From Xanthocytophaga flava (GTDB taxonomy: Bacteria > Bacteroidota > Bacteroidia > Cytophagales > 172606-1), in assembly GCA_030068525.1 (NCBI GenBank), contig JASJOS010000009.1, forward strand, positions 62,001 to 126,000: a DNA stretch of 64,000 bases, given 5' to 3'. The notes beneath the pieces are model-generated. The model ran no database searches. It saw nothing but the letters and a program-made list of their open reading frames with translations, and was not told where the DNA came from. Both the position numbers and the translations under genes were made by a program. Numbering within the stretch: the stretch's first letter is position 1; the number at the start of each line of letters is the position of its first letter. Positions 28,601 to 36,351 of the stretch are shown here, piece by piece.

Positions 28601-29043
28601 TGTCTCCAGAATTGCGTGCTAAAACTCAGTTATTGGAAGCTGTAGAACTTCGTTCATGTTGGCTGGAAAATAAAGATAATAGTAAGTTTGCCTTAAAACC
28701 ACTGCCCGATTGGGCTCAATTCTCATCTATTAATGGTTTTCTTTCCAGTGATTTTGATGGCGATGGAAAAGTAGAAGTATTGGCCGCAGGCAATTTTTTC
28801 CCTTACAAAGTGCAACTGGGAAGATCAGATGCCTTAATGGGTGTACTGCTTCGGTTTGAAAAGGGTGAAGTACAACCTATTTTAGACAAACCTCTCTGGT
28901 TGACAGGTGATATACGGGATATGGCCTTCATAAAATTCAAGAATACCTCTTCCAGAGTAGTGGTGTCGCGCAATAATGATTATGCCACCTTGTATGACTA
29001 CAAATCTGCAAATTCTAGTACTAAAATTGTGCACAGCAAATAG
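25630..29043 (+). CDS. FG-GAP/VCBS repeat lipoprotein with ASPIC/UnbV domain (CRTAC1-like)
   Basis: This 1137-residue surface or periplasmic lipoprotein (lipid Cys22) contains about 14 calcium-binding FG-GAP/VCBS signatures of the form D-x-[DN]-x-D-[GA], for example GDINNDGLADVYLSG, ADVNGDGWLDVY, FDMDRDGDLDMF and IDYDKDGDQDLF. They build beta-propellers on both sides of an ASPIC/UnbV domain at about residues 535-610 ('FGIGAKVWI...VGIGQSAVKEIRVQWPDE'). Such proteins often accompany SusCD systems in Bacteroidota; here it stands alone. The role in glycan or protein binding is unproven. Confidence 0.92.
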   Translation: MHFQQRLISVVISSLSLLLIQCQPQTELFTRLSENKTGLDFSNQIIESEHNNIMTYEYSYNGGGVATGDINNDGLADVYLSGNTVPNKLFLNKGNWKFEDITTTSHLIEKQGWKTGVTMADVNGDGWLDVYICYSGNTEREGKGKPVIRDHPMRANQLFINQGCEKGGIPVFKEHAKEFGLDAVGTFSTQSYFFDMDRDGDLDMFLLNHANTFYSSLFNVKKLRGLRHPYFGNRLYRNDNNIFTNVSDSALIHGSGLNFGLSVSISDLNQDNWPDIYVTNDYDEQDFCYINNGNGTFREVSHTIFAHLSKNGMGSDIADINNDALPEIFVADMLPEDNHRQKLLKGPDEYDKYSLAVDSGYHHQYMRNTLQLNRGFAPDTLPRFSEVGQLVGVSNTDWSWAPLFADFDNDGFKDLFITNGYLRDYTNQDFIRYTVADAVAQARASGRDIPVLKLIQEMPSTKLTNYCFRNADGLHFENVTRQWGFTHSSVSNAASYCDLDNDGDLDLIVNTLNDKVSVFQNQQEKFAKNNFIKIRLIGKKPNTFGIGAKVWITLQDKTIYQEAYFSRGYQSSVEPLLTVGIGQSAVKEIRVQWPDEKVTIVSAPSINQLIEIEQNKSQTDPKVADLLTHRIKEPLLSPVKDGIDFKHSENGFVDFKMQQLLSYQLSRLGGKLAVGDVNKDGNEDVFLGGAAGQSGQLYLGTDNGTLVKSASEPWQTDRVAEDIGSVFFDADGDTDLDLYVVSGGNEFSPLDPVYQDRLYLNDGKGKFEKSPDALPVEQTSGSCVVAIDYDKDGDQDLFVGGRIAAQQYPRIPKSFLLRNDSQPGKVRFTDVTALASDQLSNAGMVTGAVWTDLNADNWPDLVVVGEWMGIRMYINQKGKLKESTSSFGLPDSRGWWSAIAQADVDQDGDMDLLLGNAGVNMQLHASEKQPLRCYDVDIDQDGRLDPLVSYYIQDKSYPLATRDELLGQVTPMRKRFINYAAYADATVEDILSPELRAKTQLLEAVELRSCWLENKDNSKFALKPLPDWAQFSSINGFLSSDFDGDGKVEVLAAGNFFPYKVQLGRSDALMGVLLRFEKGEVQPILDKPLWLTGDIRDMAFIKFKNTSSRVVVSRNNDYATLYDYKSANSSTKIVHSK

Positions 29044-29089
29044 AATGGATAATATATAATTGATAGGTTTTATTGCTAAATAGCTAAAT

Positions 29090-29126
29090 AAAAAACGCCC
29101 CTGTTGATTAAGCAGAGGCGTTTTTT
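29090..29126. terminator. Bidirectional intrinsic terminator
   Basis: A 14-bp stem (29090-29103 with 29113-29126, one mismatch) is flanked by A-run and T-run, so it has the canonical terminator shape on both strands. It lies between the convergent FG-GAP and GH2 genes. Confidence 0.9.
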
Positions 29127-29156
29127 ATTTAGATATAAAAATGAGAGTCAGTTATT

Positions 29157-31013
29157 CTATGGCTTACTATTTCCCAGTGAAGAATTATAGAGTTTACTAT
29201 GTATTTGTTTCAACTGAGTTTCTGGCATTTTTATCACTTTCCGGTCATAGGTCATCAAACCATTGGTTTCTACTTCTACATCAGTGGTCTGGGTGTATAC
29301 AGCTGCTGACAACCCTTGTCCAATCAGCTTTTCCAGGCTTTCAATAAAGGACTTGTACTTATCAAACATTTCCTCCTTGTTTTTAAAGGTTTGGTAACCC
29401 CAGTTATCTTTCTTTTGCCAGGTATGACCTTCCAGTGGTAGACCCAAACCACCAAACTCTCCCAATACAATTATTTGTTTGGCTCCAAACAAATCCGGAC
29501 GAGGCATTGCAGGCTCAGGATAATTGTGCAAGTCCAGAATATGGCCTGCATCATAAAAGTTACCTCCACTGGCACTGTTAACAAGCCGTGAAGGATCGTA
29601 GTCCTGGGTCCATTTGGTAATCTCTACTGTTTTAAATTGTCCCCAGGCTTCGTTAAAGGGTACCCACACCACAATAGACGGGAAGTTGTAGGTTGCATCC
29701 ATAATCGCTTTCCATTCTGTACGGTAAATCTTTTCCGAATCAGCTGTACGCTCCTTTTCCGTAGCCCTACCTATGATGCCTGGCCTGGAATCCCATTCAT
29801 TGCCCATGTCTCCGCTAGGCATATCCTGCCATACAAGCATACCCAATTTATCACAATAGTAATACCAGCGGGCAGGTTCCACTTTCACATGTTTACGAAT
29901 CATGTTAAAACCCATCTCTTTGGTCTTTTCAATGTCAAACTTAAGTGCTTCATCTGTAGGAGCAGTATATAAGCCATCCGGCCACCATCCCTGGTCTAGC
30001 GGTCCATACTGAAACAGAAACTGATTATTAAGCAGCATTCTGTGTACATTCTGACTAGCCGTTTGCATGGAGATTTTCCGCATGGCAAAATAGGTTTTCA
30101 CTTCATCCACTACCTTGCCTCCCCGGATCAGCGCCACTGTCATATCATATAAGAAAGGACTATCGGGAGACCATAGTTTGGGATTGTTCAGTTTTAATAC
30201 AGCATCGGTTCCAGCAGCAACCTCCTGCTGAGCAACAGACTGCTTGCCATCATAGGCTATCACACGCACCTTATCATTGGGCTGTGCCTTTTGCAGTTGA
30301 GCTTTAACTGTAAGTGTTTGCTGGTCAATATTGGCTGTATGACGAGTTGATGCAATATACGAGTTGGGAACAGCTTCCAGCCATACTGTCTGCCATATAC
30401 CCGTTACTGGTGTATACCAGATGCCATGCGGATTTTTTATCTGCTTACCTCTGGGTTGTGGTCCGTCACTGGTAGGGTCCCATACCCGGATCGTGATCTG
30501 CTGTTGGTTACCTTTGGCAAGCAGAGCGGTAATATCAAAGGAGAACGGATCATAACCTCCCTGATGGGTACCTGCTTTTTTACCGTTTACATAGACATCG
30601 GTTTGCCAGTCCACAGCGCCAAAATGCAGTAATACTGTGCCTTTTCGGAGATTAGCTGGGACAGATACTGTACGATGATACCAGAGCACACTATCTTTTC
30701 CAACTGTTTTACCTACTCCGGACAAAGCAGATTCAATTGCATAAGGTACCAGGATTTGACCGGAAAAGGCGGTAGGCAAATTTTCTGCCTGCCCTTTGGG
30801 TTGAAGGGAATAGTCCCATAAGCCATTTAAATTGAGCCAGTTGTTACGAGTCATCTGAGGGCGGGGATACTCTGACAGAGGAGTAGAAGAGTTTACTTTT
30901 TCTGCCCAGGGAGTAGTGATCTTACCTTCTACTACTTTCCAGTTACCTGATTGTGCAAGCACAACGGCTACCTGAAAATACAGTAGACAAAGAGTAAAAA
31001 ATATTCGTTTCAT
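29157..31013 (-). CDS. Glycoside hydrolase family 2 protein
   Basis: This 618-residue exported enzyme has a signal peptide at about 1-20, the GH2 sugar-binding jelly roll (about 45-215), an immunoglobulin-like domain (about 220-315) and a TIM barrel. Catalytic residues are visible as the acid/base Glu in 'WVPFNEAWGQ' (near 454) and the nucleophile Glu in 'VLGEFGG' (near 519). Family 2 includes beta-galactosidases, beta-mannosidases and beta-glucuronidases; the short barrel and lack of the LacZ C-terminal domains make a classic LacZ unlikely. It has no enzyme neighbours, so substrate is open. Confidence 0.92.
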   Translation of the reverse strand: MKRIFFTLCLLYFQVAVVLAQSGNWKVVEGKITTPWAEKVNSSTPLSEYPRPQMTRNNWLNLNGLWDYSLQPKGQAENLPTAFSGQILVPYAIESALSGVGKTVGKDSVLWYHRTVSVPANLRKGTVLLHFGAVDWQTDVYVNGKKAGTHQGGYDPFSFDITALLAKGNQQQITIRVWDPTSDGPQPRGKQIKNPHGIWYTPVTGIWQTVWLEAVPNSYIASTRHTANIDQQTLTVKAQLQKAQPNDKVRVIAYDGKQSVAQQEVAAGTDAVLKLNNPKLWSPDSPFLYDMTVALIRGGKVVDEVKTYFAMRKISMQTASQNVHRMLLNNQFLFQYGPLDQGWWPDGLYTAPTDEALKFDIEKTKEMGFNMIRKHVKVEPARWYYYCDKLGMLVWQDMPSGDMGNEWDSRPGIIGRATEKERTADSEKIYRTEWKAIMDATYNFPSIVVWVPFNEAWGQFKTVEITKWTQDYDPSRLVNSASGGNFYDAGHILDLHNYPEPAMPRPDLFGAKQIIVLGEFGGLGLPLEGHTWQKKDNWGYQTFKNKEEMFDKYKSFIESLEKLIGQGLSAAVYTQTTDVEVETNGLMTYDRKVIKMPETQLKQIHSKLYNSSLGNSKP

Positions 31014-31300
31014 AAAGGTTGTAATTAATGAAAAGTGTTAAGGGATACAGGCAAAATGCAACTATAAAACGAATAAATAAAATTTTAATCTCGAATATAA
31101 GGCCAGGAATGCTAGTTGATTATCATTGGAAATCAGATGAAGTGTAACAGTATAAAAGATAGTTTTTGAGATTATATTACTAAAAACAGGTCAGAAGCAA
31201 ATTGAAGCTTATTTATGGTGAATTTATACTCAACTTACAAGCTCAATCCTAGGTAGCCTCGATCCATTAACTGAATACTGTTTTTACTTTATTTATATTT

Positions 31301-32695
31301 ATGCAAACTGTTGAAGAAGAAAATTTATACCGTCTCTTGCGTTCTGAAGAAATAGAAAACATCTTACTAGGGCTAGAATTAGCTAAATCACTTCAAATCA
31401 GTATAAAAACGTTTCTTTCGGAAATAAGGCAGTTAGCAGAGTGGGACTATGTTAAAAAAGGAGCGTCTATAGAAGCACAGATACTTCATGTGAATCAATG
31501 CACAAGTCTTAATCTATATCAACAAAAGTTGAAGAGTTTACCTGAATCAATTGATAAGCTTATCAAACTGGTGCGATTAGATGTTTCCTACAATAATCTT
31601 ACGACATTACCTGACTCAATTGGGAATCTTCTCCAGTTAGATCACTTATCTGCCAATAATAATAAACTTGGCCAGCTTCCCGAATCCATAGGTAATCTAC
31701 AGAAACTGACGCGTTTTTTCTTATCTAAAAATCAACTTACAACACTTCCAGACTCCGTAGGGCAAATTATAGGATTGAAAGAGTTGCACCTGGACAGTAA
31801 TCAGATTGTAGTAATTCCTCCTGCAATTAAAAGTCTAAAGGATCTTTACTCTTTAAATTTGGAGAAAAATCAACTGAGCGAACTTCCTGAATGGATGAGT
31901 GATTTACAGAATTTGCGGCAACTAATTCTGGCTGATAATCAACTTACGCTGATGCCAGAATGGATAGGAAAGCTATCGTTGCTAACCAAATTAAACGTTT
32001 CCAAAAATAGCTTTATCCAGTTGCCAGAATCGATCGGAAATTTGACACAGTTAACTCAGCTGTACCTGGGAAGTAATCAGCTAACTGAACTTCCTGATCT
32101 AATAGAAGAATTCACTCAACTGACTTACTTTTCTGTATACAAAAATCAACTTACCCAACTGCCAGAATCTATCGGAAAGCTAACCAAACTGACAGAATTA
32201 AACGTTTCCAATAATAACTTTACTTGTCTTCCTGAATCGATCGGAAATTTGGTGAATCTTCTGGATTTGAATGCATCTAAAAACCAACTTACTACATTGC
32301 CTGAGTCAATTGGCGGCCTGAAAAGCCTGAACTATTTAAACATTTCCAAAAATCAGCTTACTACCTTTCCAGTGTCTATTGGAAATCTTACCTATTTATG
32401 GCATTTGAATGCATCAGAGAATAATCTTACAACTCTTCCTGAATCAATTGAACAGCTTAAAAAGCTAAAAGGTCTGGATTTGTCAAAAAATAAACTGACT
32501 GTACTGCCCGATTTGCCAGGAATACTGAATGGATTGAAAAAGCTGGACCTATCAGACAATCAGCTTACTGAGCTTCCCGCATGGCTGGGAAAACAAAAAC
32601 GGTTAACCGATTTGGATGTATCAGGCAATCCACTCTCTACAGAGATGCAACAACAACTCAAAGCATGGTTACCTAAGTGTAAAATTACTTTCTGA
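31301..32695 (+). CDS. Leucine-rich repeat protein 1
   Basis: This 464-residue protein has no signal peptide. It begins with a helical segment of about 50 residues ('EENLYRLLRSEEIENILLG' ...), followed from about residue 70 by some 17 leucine-rich repeats of 23 residues (pattern LxxLxxLxLSxNQLTxLPESIGN). The same N-terminal segment heads the LRR protein at 49967. It should form a curved solenoid for protein binding, probably in the cytoplasm. No effector domain is present. Repeats are very regular, so the number may vary between strains by recombination. Confidence 0.92.
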   Translation: MQTVEEENLYRLLRSEEIENILLGLELAKSLQISIKTFLSEIRQLAEWDYVKKGASIEAQILHVNQCTSLNLYQQKLKSLPESIDKLIKLVRLDVSYNNLTTLPDSIGNLLQLDHLSANNNKLGQLPESIGNLQKLTRFFLSKNQLTTLPDSVGQIIGLKELHLDSNQIVVIPPAIKSLKDLYSLNLEKNQLSELPEWMSDLQNLRQLILADNQLTLMPEWIGKLSLLTKLNVSKNSFIQLPESIGNLTQLTQLYLGSNQLTELPDLIEEFTQLTYFSVYKNQLTQLPESIGKLTKLTELNVSNNNFTCLPESIGNLVNLLDLNASKNQLTTLPESIGGLKSLNYLNISKNQLTTFPVSIGNLTYLWHLNASENNLTTLPESIEQLKKLKGLDLSKNKLTVLPDLPGILNGLKKLDLSDNQLTELPAWLGKQKRLTDLDVSGNPLSTEMQQQLKAWLPKCKITF

Positions 32696-32938
32696 CAGGA
32701 TGTGGTTTGTAGATCAGATGTTGTGTGCAACTACATAACCACTATTAAAACATGCTGAATATGAATTGTTTGTTTTTCATAAAGTTCGATGTTTTTTCTG
32801 CTTCACTTCCTTCAAACCCAAAGACAATACTTACAACTTCAAGATCTGACGAAGGTTGATTGGCTAACAAAATTAAAGGCTAAAGTTAGTTGCTCCTAGT
32901 TGCTGATTTTGAGTTTTGATTGTATCTGTAAGCAAAAA

Positions 32939-32961
32939 GCCTGTAAAGTGAGTTTACAGGC
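32939..32961 (-). terminator. Intrinsic terminator of the DUF1761 gene
   Basis: A perfect 9-bp stem (32939-32947 with 32953-32961) and 5-nt loop is followed, on the minus strand, by a run of T. It lies about 30 bp after the DUF1761 stop. Confidence 0.85.
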
Positions 32962-32991
32962 CCTGGTATCTACTCCTTTAGTAACTAAAGT

Positions 32992-33408
32992 CTACTTCAT
33001 CGCAAGCAGAATGATACTTACAAGTATAATACCGACCAAATGATAGCTCCCACTAATTAGTCCATACAGAATGGGACGAGGTATGTTGGGATTGATGGCA
33101 ATGTTGACAGTATTGGAAAACAGATAACCTACTCCAACAATGACAGCAAACTGGAGAGCGCTCTGATAGGTTTCGATATGCAAAGCATATACTAACAGCG
33201 CACTGGCAATAGTGATGACCAGACAACATAAGGCAGGCCCTACAAAGAAAATAGGAGCTGTACTTTGTGTTGTATCATTTTCTTTACCCAGTGAAATCTT
33301 ATATAGTTTAGGAAAGAAGACAGTAAACCATAGTGCACCCAGAATGAAATAGATAACGAATGCAAGTAGAACACTTAACCAGGAAATATCTGTTAGTATA
33401 GTAAACAT
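32992..33408 (-). CDS. DUF1761 membrane protein
   Basis: This 138-residue protein has four hydrophobic spans (about 8-28, 50-70, 78-100 and 112-136). The motif 'ILGALWFTVFFPKLY' near the first span is typical of DUF1761, a family of unknown function. It is transcribed as a single gene with its own terminator, away from the WYL regulator at 33802, which could control it. Confidence 0.85.
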   Translation of the reverse strand: MFTILTDISWLSVLLAFVIYFILGALWFTVFFPKLYKISLGKENDTTQSTAPIFFVGPALCCLVITIASALLVYALHIETYQSALQFAVIVGVGYLFSNTVNIAINPNIPRPILYGLISGSYHLVGIILVSIILLAMK

Positions 33409-33801
33409 AGTAGCGTTTTTATTTTATGATGTTTTTTAGAAAAGGTTTGCCTTATACACGGCTTGAGAAAGAAATAGTCCAGACAATTACGAAAGGATGC
33501 AATGTGAGATTGGGTACTTTTGTTCAAACCGATTTTTGTAGTGTATACGTAAAGGATTAGTAAAGAAGGTTAGTAGATTTTGCGATACGCTTAGCTGACT
33601 CGTGCTTTTCATTGGTGACGATTTTAGTGATAAAGAATTATATATTACTGCTGCAAAGAAAAAGCTTCTGGTGACAGCCCTATGTCAGAGGTGAACTTTA
33701 CGAATACAAAAAATTTTCCCGTTGTATATTTGTCCTTGCTTTATATAAAACACTAATTAGAATTAACGGCTGGCAAGCAATAATCACAGGTACTAGTAAT
33801 T
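33409..33801. other. Intergenic region between divergent DUF1761 and WYL genes
   Basis: This 393-bp stretch lies between two divergent genes. I see no ORF with coding character, hairpin or repeat in it. It presumably holds both promoters. Confidence 0.55.
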
Positions 33802-34491
33802 ATGGAGAGCACCGATACAAAACGAATTGCACGATTGACTGCTATTCTTACTCAGTTACAGACGAAACGCCTTTTAACAGCATCCGAACTGGCACTGAAA
33901 TTTTCAGTGAGTGTAAGAACGATTTATCGGGACATTCGGACACTGGAAAAAGCAGGAGTACCTATTTTAACAGAAGAAGGGAAAGGATATATGCTTATGG
34001 AACATTACAGGCTTCCACCTGTAATGTTTAGTGAAAATGAGGCGAATGCCCTTATTCTTGCACAGCAGTTGGTTCTGAAAACAAAAGATGCTTCATTCAT
34101 CAACGATTATTCAGAAGCTGTCGAAAAAATTAAAGCAGTTTTAAAGCATAACCTGAAAGACAAAGCAAATTTATTGACTCAGCGGACACATACTCCCCAA
34201 CTCAAGGGTATTGAAAGAACAAGTAATAATTTGTCTTCCTTACAATTTGCCTTGACCAATTTTTATCTGGTAAAAATAGAGTATATAAATGAAGGGGATA
34301 AAATCTCAGGCAGAACTATTGAACCCTTCGCTTTATTAAGTACTGAAAACTGGTTGCTGGTTGCCTGGTGTCGTTTACGTAACGATTTTCGGTATTTTCG
34401 TCTTGACAGGATACAAAAGCTGGAAATACTCACCGAAAAGTTTACTCCTCATACGATGACTTTGCAAGAGTTTTTTGACCGATATCATTAG
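33802..34491 (+). CDS. YafY-type HTH and WYL domain transcriptional regulator
   Basis: This 229-residue protein has an N-terminal HTH_11 domain (about 8-62, 'LTASELALKFSVSVRTIYRDIRTLEKAGVPI') and a C-terminal WYL domain (about 135-215, 'LVKIEYINEGDKISGRTIEPFALL', then 'WLLVAWCRLRNDFRYFRLDRI'). WYL regulators bind nucleic acids or nucleotides and are common beside defence systems and stress genes, but simple YafY-type members such as this are also widespread. The gene ends about 115 bp before the 28-bp repeat array. Confidence 0.92.
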   Translation: MESTDTKRIARLTAILTQLQTKRLLTASELALKFSVSVRTIYRDIRTLEKAGVPILTEEGKGYMLMEHYRLPPVMFSENEANALILAQQLVLKTKDASFINDYSEAVEKIKAVLKHNLKDKANLLTQRTHTPQLKGIERTSNNLSSLQFALTNFYLVKIEYINEGDKISGRTIEPFALLSTENWLLVAWCRLRNDFRYFRLDRIQKLEILTEKFTPHTMTLQEFFDRYH

Positions 34492-34606
34492 CTGTGATCG
34501 TTTCATTTGTAGGCGTAGCATTAAGGAAAAGAGTTGGATGCCTCTACAGGTCTTACACTATTTTAATCAGTTGGAGAGCAGGAGCAGTGCTGATTTGTTA
34601 CTGTAC
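34492..34606. other. Spacer between WYL gene and repeat array
   Basis: This is a 115-bp non-coding lead-in between the WYL stop and the first recognisable 28-bp unit. A weak further unit may start near 34579 but cannot be aligned with confidence. Confidence 0.5.
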
Positions 34607-34975
34607 AACAGGAACTATGGTCATGTTGAAGAAATATCCGAAGTATGTTCAATACAAATGACTGACTGGAAGTATGGTCACTTTCACGTTTGAAGACTGA
34701 GTGATCGGAAAACTGTTCAGCAACACAAGTGACCATACTTTGAATCACTTTTACTTTTGACTGGTATTCTGTTCACTTTTTGTTTTGACCGGAATACCAG
34801 TCGCTTTCAAAAAATATTCGAACTCTGGTCACTTTTAACTTTGACTGGAAGTATGGTCAGTTTGCAGAATGACTGGAAGTCTGTTCAAACACACAACATA
34901 TCCGAATACCAGTCAGATTATTGGTTGACTATAGTTCCGGTCACTACACTGCATGACTATATGTTTTTTGATCAC
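34607..34975. repeat. Degenerate 28-bp tandem repeat array, about 13 units
   Basis: Units start at 34607, 34635, 34664, 34703, 34731, 34759, 34787, 34815, 34843, 34871, 34899, 34927 and 34955. All steps are 28 bp except one of 29 and one of 39. Each has a 17-bp core (consensus near GACTGGAAGTMTGGTCA, nearly always ending TCA) and an 11-bp linker that is often CTTTnnnnTTT. Cores at 34664 and 34843 are identical. Others differ in blocks: GAATACCAGTC at 34792 and 34904 is the reverse complement of GACTGGTATTC at 34759. The period is not a multiple of three and no convincing ORF spans it. It lies between two convergent genes. Function is unknown. Confidence 0.85.
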
Positions 34976-35003
34976 TTTGTCTGAAAATAGTTTATTATTT
35001 GAG

Positions 35004-35927
35004 TCATTTCTTGTTAGGAAGAATCTTTTTGACCAATGCCACAATCTTATCAATAATAAAGCCTAGCATAAGTCCGGCAATACCACAGGCCAATGCCTTG
35101 GCAAACCAAGCGAGTATGGGTATTTTAACTAAGTACTCCTCTAGAATGTGCAATAAATGACTGGTAAATGGAATCCCATGTGCAATGATTTCGGCACCAA
35201 CCCAGAGCATAGCTGCTGTACCTATATACCCTAAAAGTTGTAGGAAGTGTGGCATAAACTTTACAATGCCACGACCAAATTTTTGCATGGCAGGGCTATA
35301 TTTATCTCTGGACAGGCTTAAGCCGATATCATCTGCTTTTACCAATAATGCCACAAATCCATATACGGCAACTGTAATAAATACAGCTACAGCCAACATG
35401 ACCACTATCTGATTTACTATCGATTGTCCAGTTACCTGACTATAGGCAATCGCAATAATTTCTGCCGATAGGATAATATCAGTACGAACAGCACCATTCA
35501 CTCGTTCTTGTTCCAGTTGCTCTGGTGTAATGACTTTTGTTTCTTCTTGTTCCGGATCTGTGTTGTGAGATTTACTAAACAGAGAATGCACCTTTTCATA
35601 CCCTTCAAAACACAGATAAGCTCCTCCTACCATCAAAATAGGTGTGATAGCCCAGGGAGCAAAATAGCCAAGCAATAAAGCCGCCGGACTTAAAATAAGT
35701 ATTTTATTGATCAATGATTTTTTTGCAATCTGGTATATAATGGATAACTCGCGGGAAGGATCAAGGCCCACAACATATTTGGGCGTAACCGCTGTATCGT
35801 CAATCACAATACCGGAAACTTTTCCGGTTGTCTTGGCTATCTGAGTAGGTACATCATCCAAACTGGCGGCACTAGTCTTAACCAAAGCCGAAATATCATC
35901 TAATAAAGCAAAAAATCCTGAAGGCAT
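35004..35927 (-). CDS. DUF808 (YedI-like) membrane protein
   Basis: This 307-residue protein opens with 'MPSGFFALLDDISALVKTSAASLDDV', the near-invariant start of DUF808, and has about six membrane spans (near 75-110, 150-170, 175-200, 225-250 and 270-300). The family is widespread and of unknown function. It converges with the WYL gene across the repeat array, and its stop lies 29 bp from the last unit. Confidence 0.93.
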   Translation of the reverse strand: MPSGFFALLDDISALVKTSAASLDDVPTQIAKTTGKVSGIVIDDTAVTPKYVVGLDPSRELSIIYQIAKKSLINKILILSPAALLLGYFAPWAITPILMVGGAYLCFEGYEKVHSLFSKSHNTDPEQEETKVITPEQLEQERVNGAVRTDIILSAEIIAIAYSQVTGQSIVNQIVVMLAVAVFITVAVYGFVALLVKADDIGLSLSRDKYSPAMQKFGRGIVKFMPHFLQLLGYIGTAAMLWVGAEIIAHGIPFTSHLLHILEEYLVKIPILAWFAKALACGIAGLMLGFIIDKIVALVKKILPNKK

Positions 35928-36351
35928 CTTGTATAGTATTCACTTGGTTTGTGTCAAAAAAGTTGTCTTATGTCTACTTATACAACTTTAATGCCTCCCA
36001 TAGTAAGTGAAGTTTACAGCTATTTTACTACAGAGTATACAGATAATACATTAGCCTCATCTAACACACTATCGGATTGGCACATTTCTTAACAGATAGC
36101 ATGTATCTGATAGCAAAATCGCCTGGCATAACCAGCGCCACCTCACAATGCTTCTCTCGTATCAAGGTAAAAACAATCGCCTTGTTCTGTCTGAAAACAT
36201 AACAGACAATGACACGTTTTTAAATAATCTCTTGTATTTTAAGGCGCGGCAATCCAATTGAGGTCTGCTCATGATCTTTATAGGATGTGCATCTTTTCTA
36301 ATTAGTCGTTTGTACCATTTCCCAGACCATTTTACCCTCAATCCCAATTGT
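35928..36351. other. Intergenic region before the cytochrome gene
   Basis: This 424-bp region lies between the divergent DUF808 and cytochrome genes. It holds only a weak 6-bp inverted repeat (36188-36193 with 36203-36208). No gene is visible. Promoters for both flanking genes are expected here. Confidence 0.55.

Noticed and set aside
34475-34693. ORF of 72 codons overlapping the WYL gene end and the repeat array
   Set aside because: It overlaps the WYL stop, enters the tandem repeat, and has no domain or signal; the repeat period is not a multiple of three.
34607-34975. CRISPR or TIGR-type array
   Set aside because: Cores are too diverged and linkers too short (11 bp) for CRISPR repeats and spacers, the 28-bp unit is shorter than I would expect for a TIGR unit, and no cas or tas gene is in the window.
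36188-36208. Small inverted repeat before the cytochrome gene
   Set aside because: A 6-bp stem with a 9-nt loop is expected by chance in AT-rich spacer.
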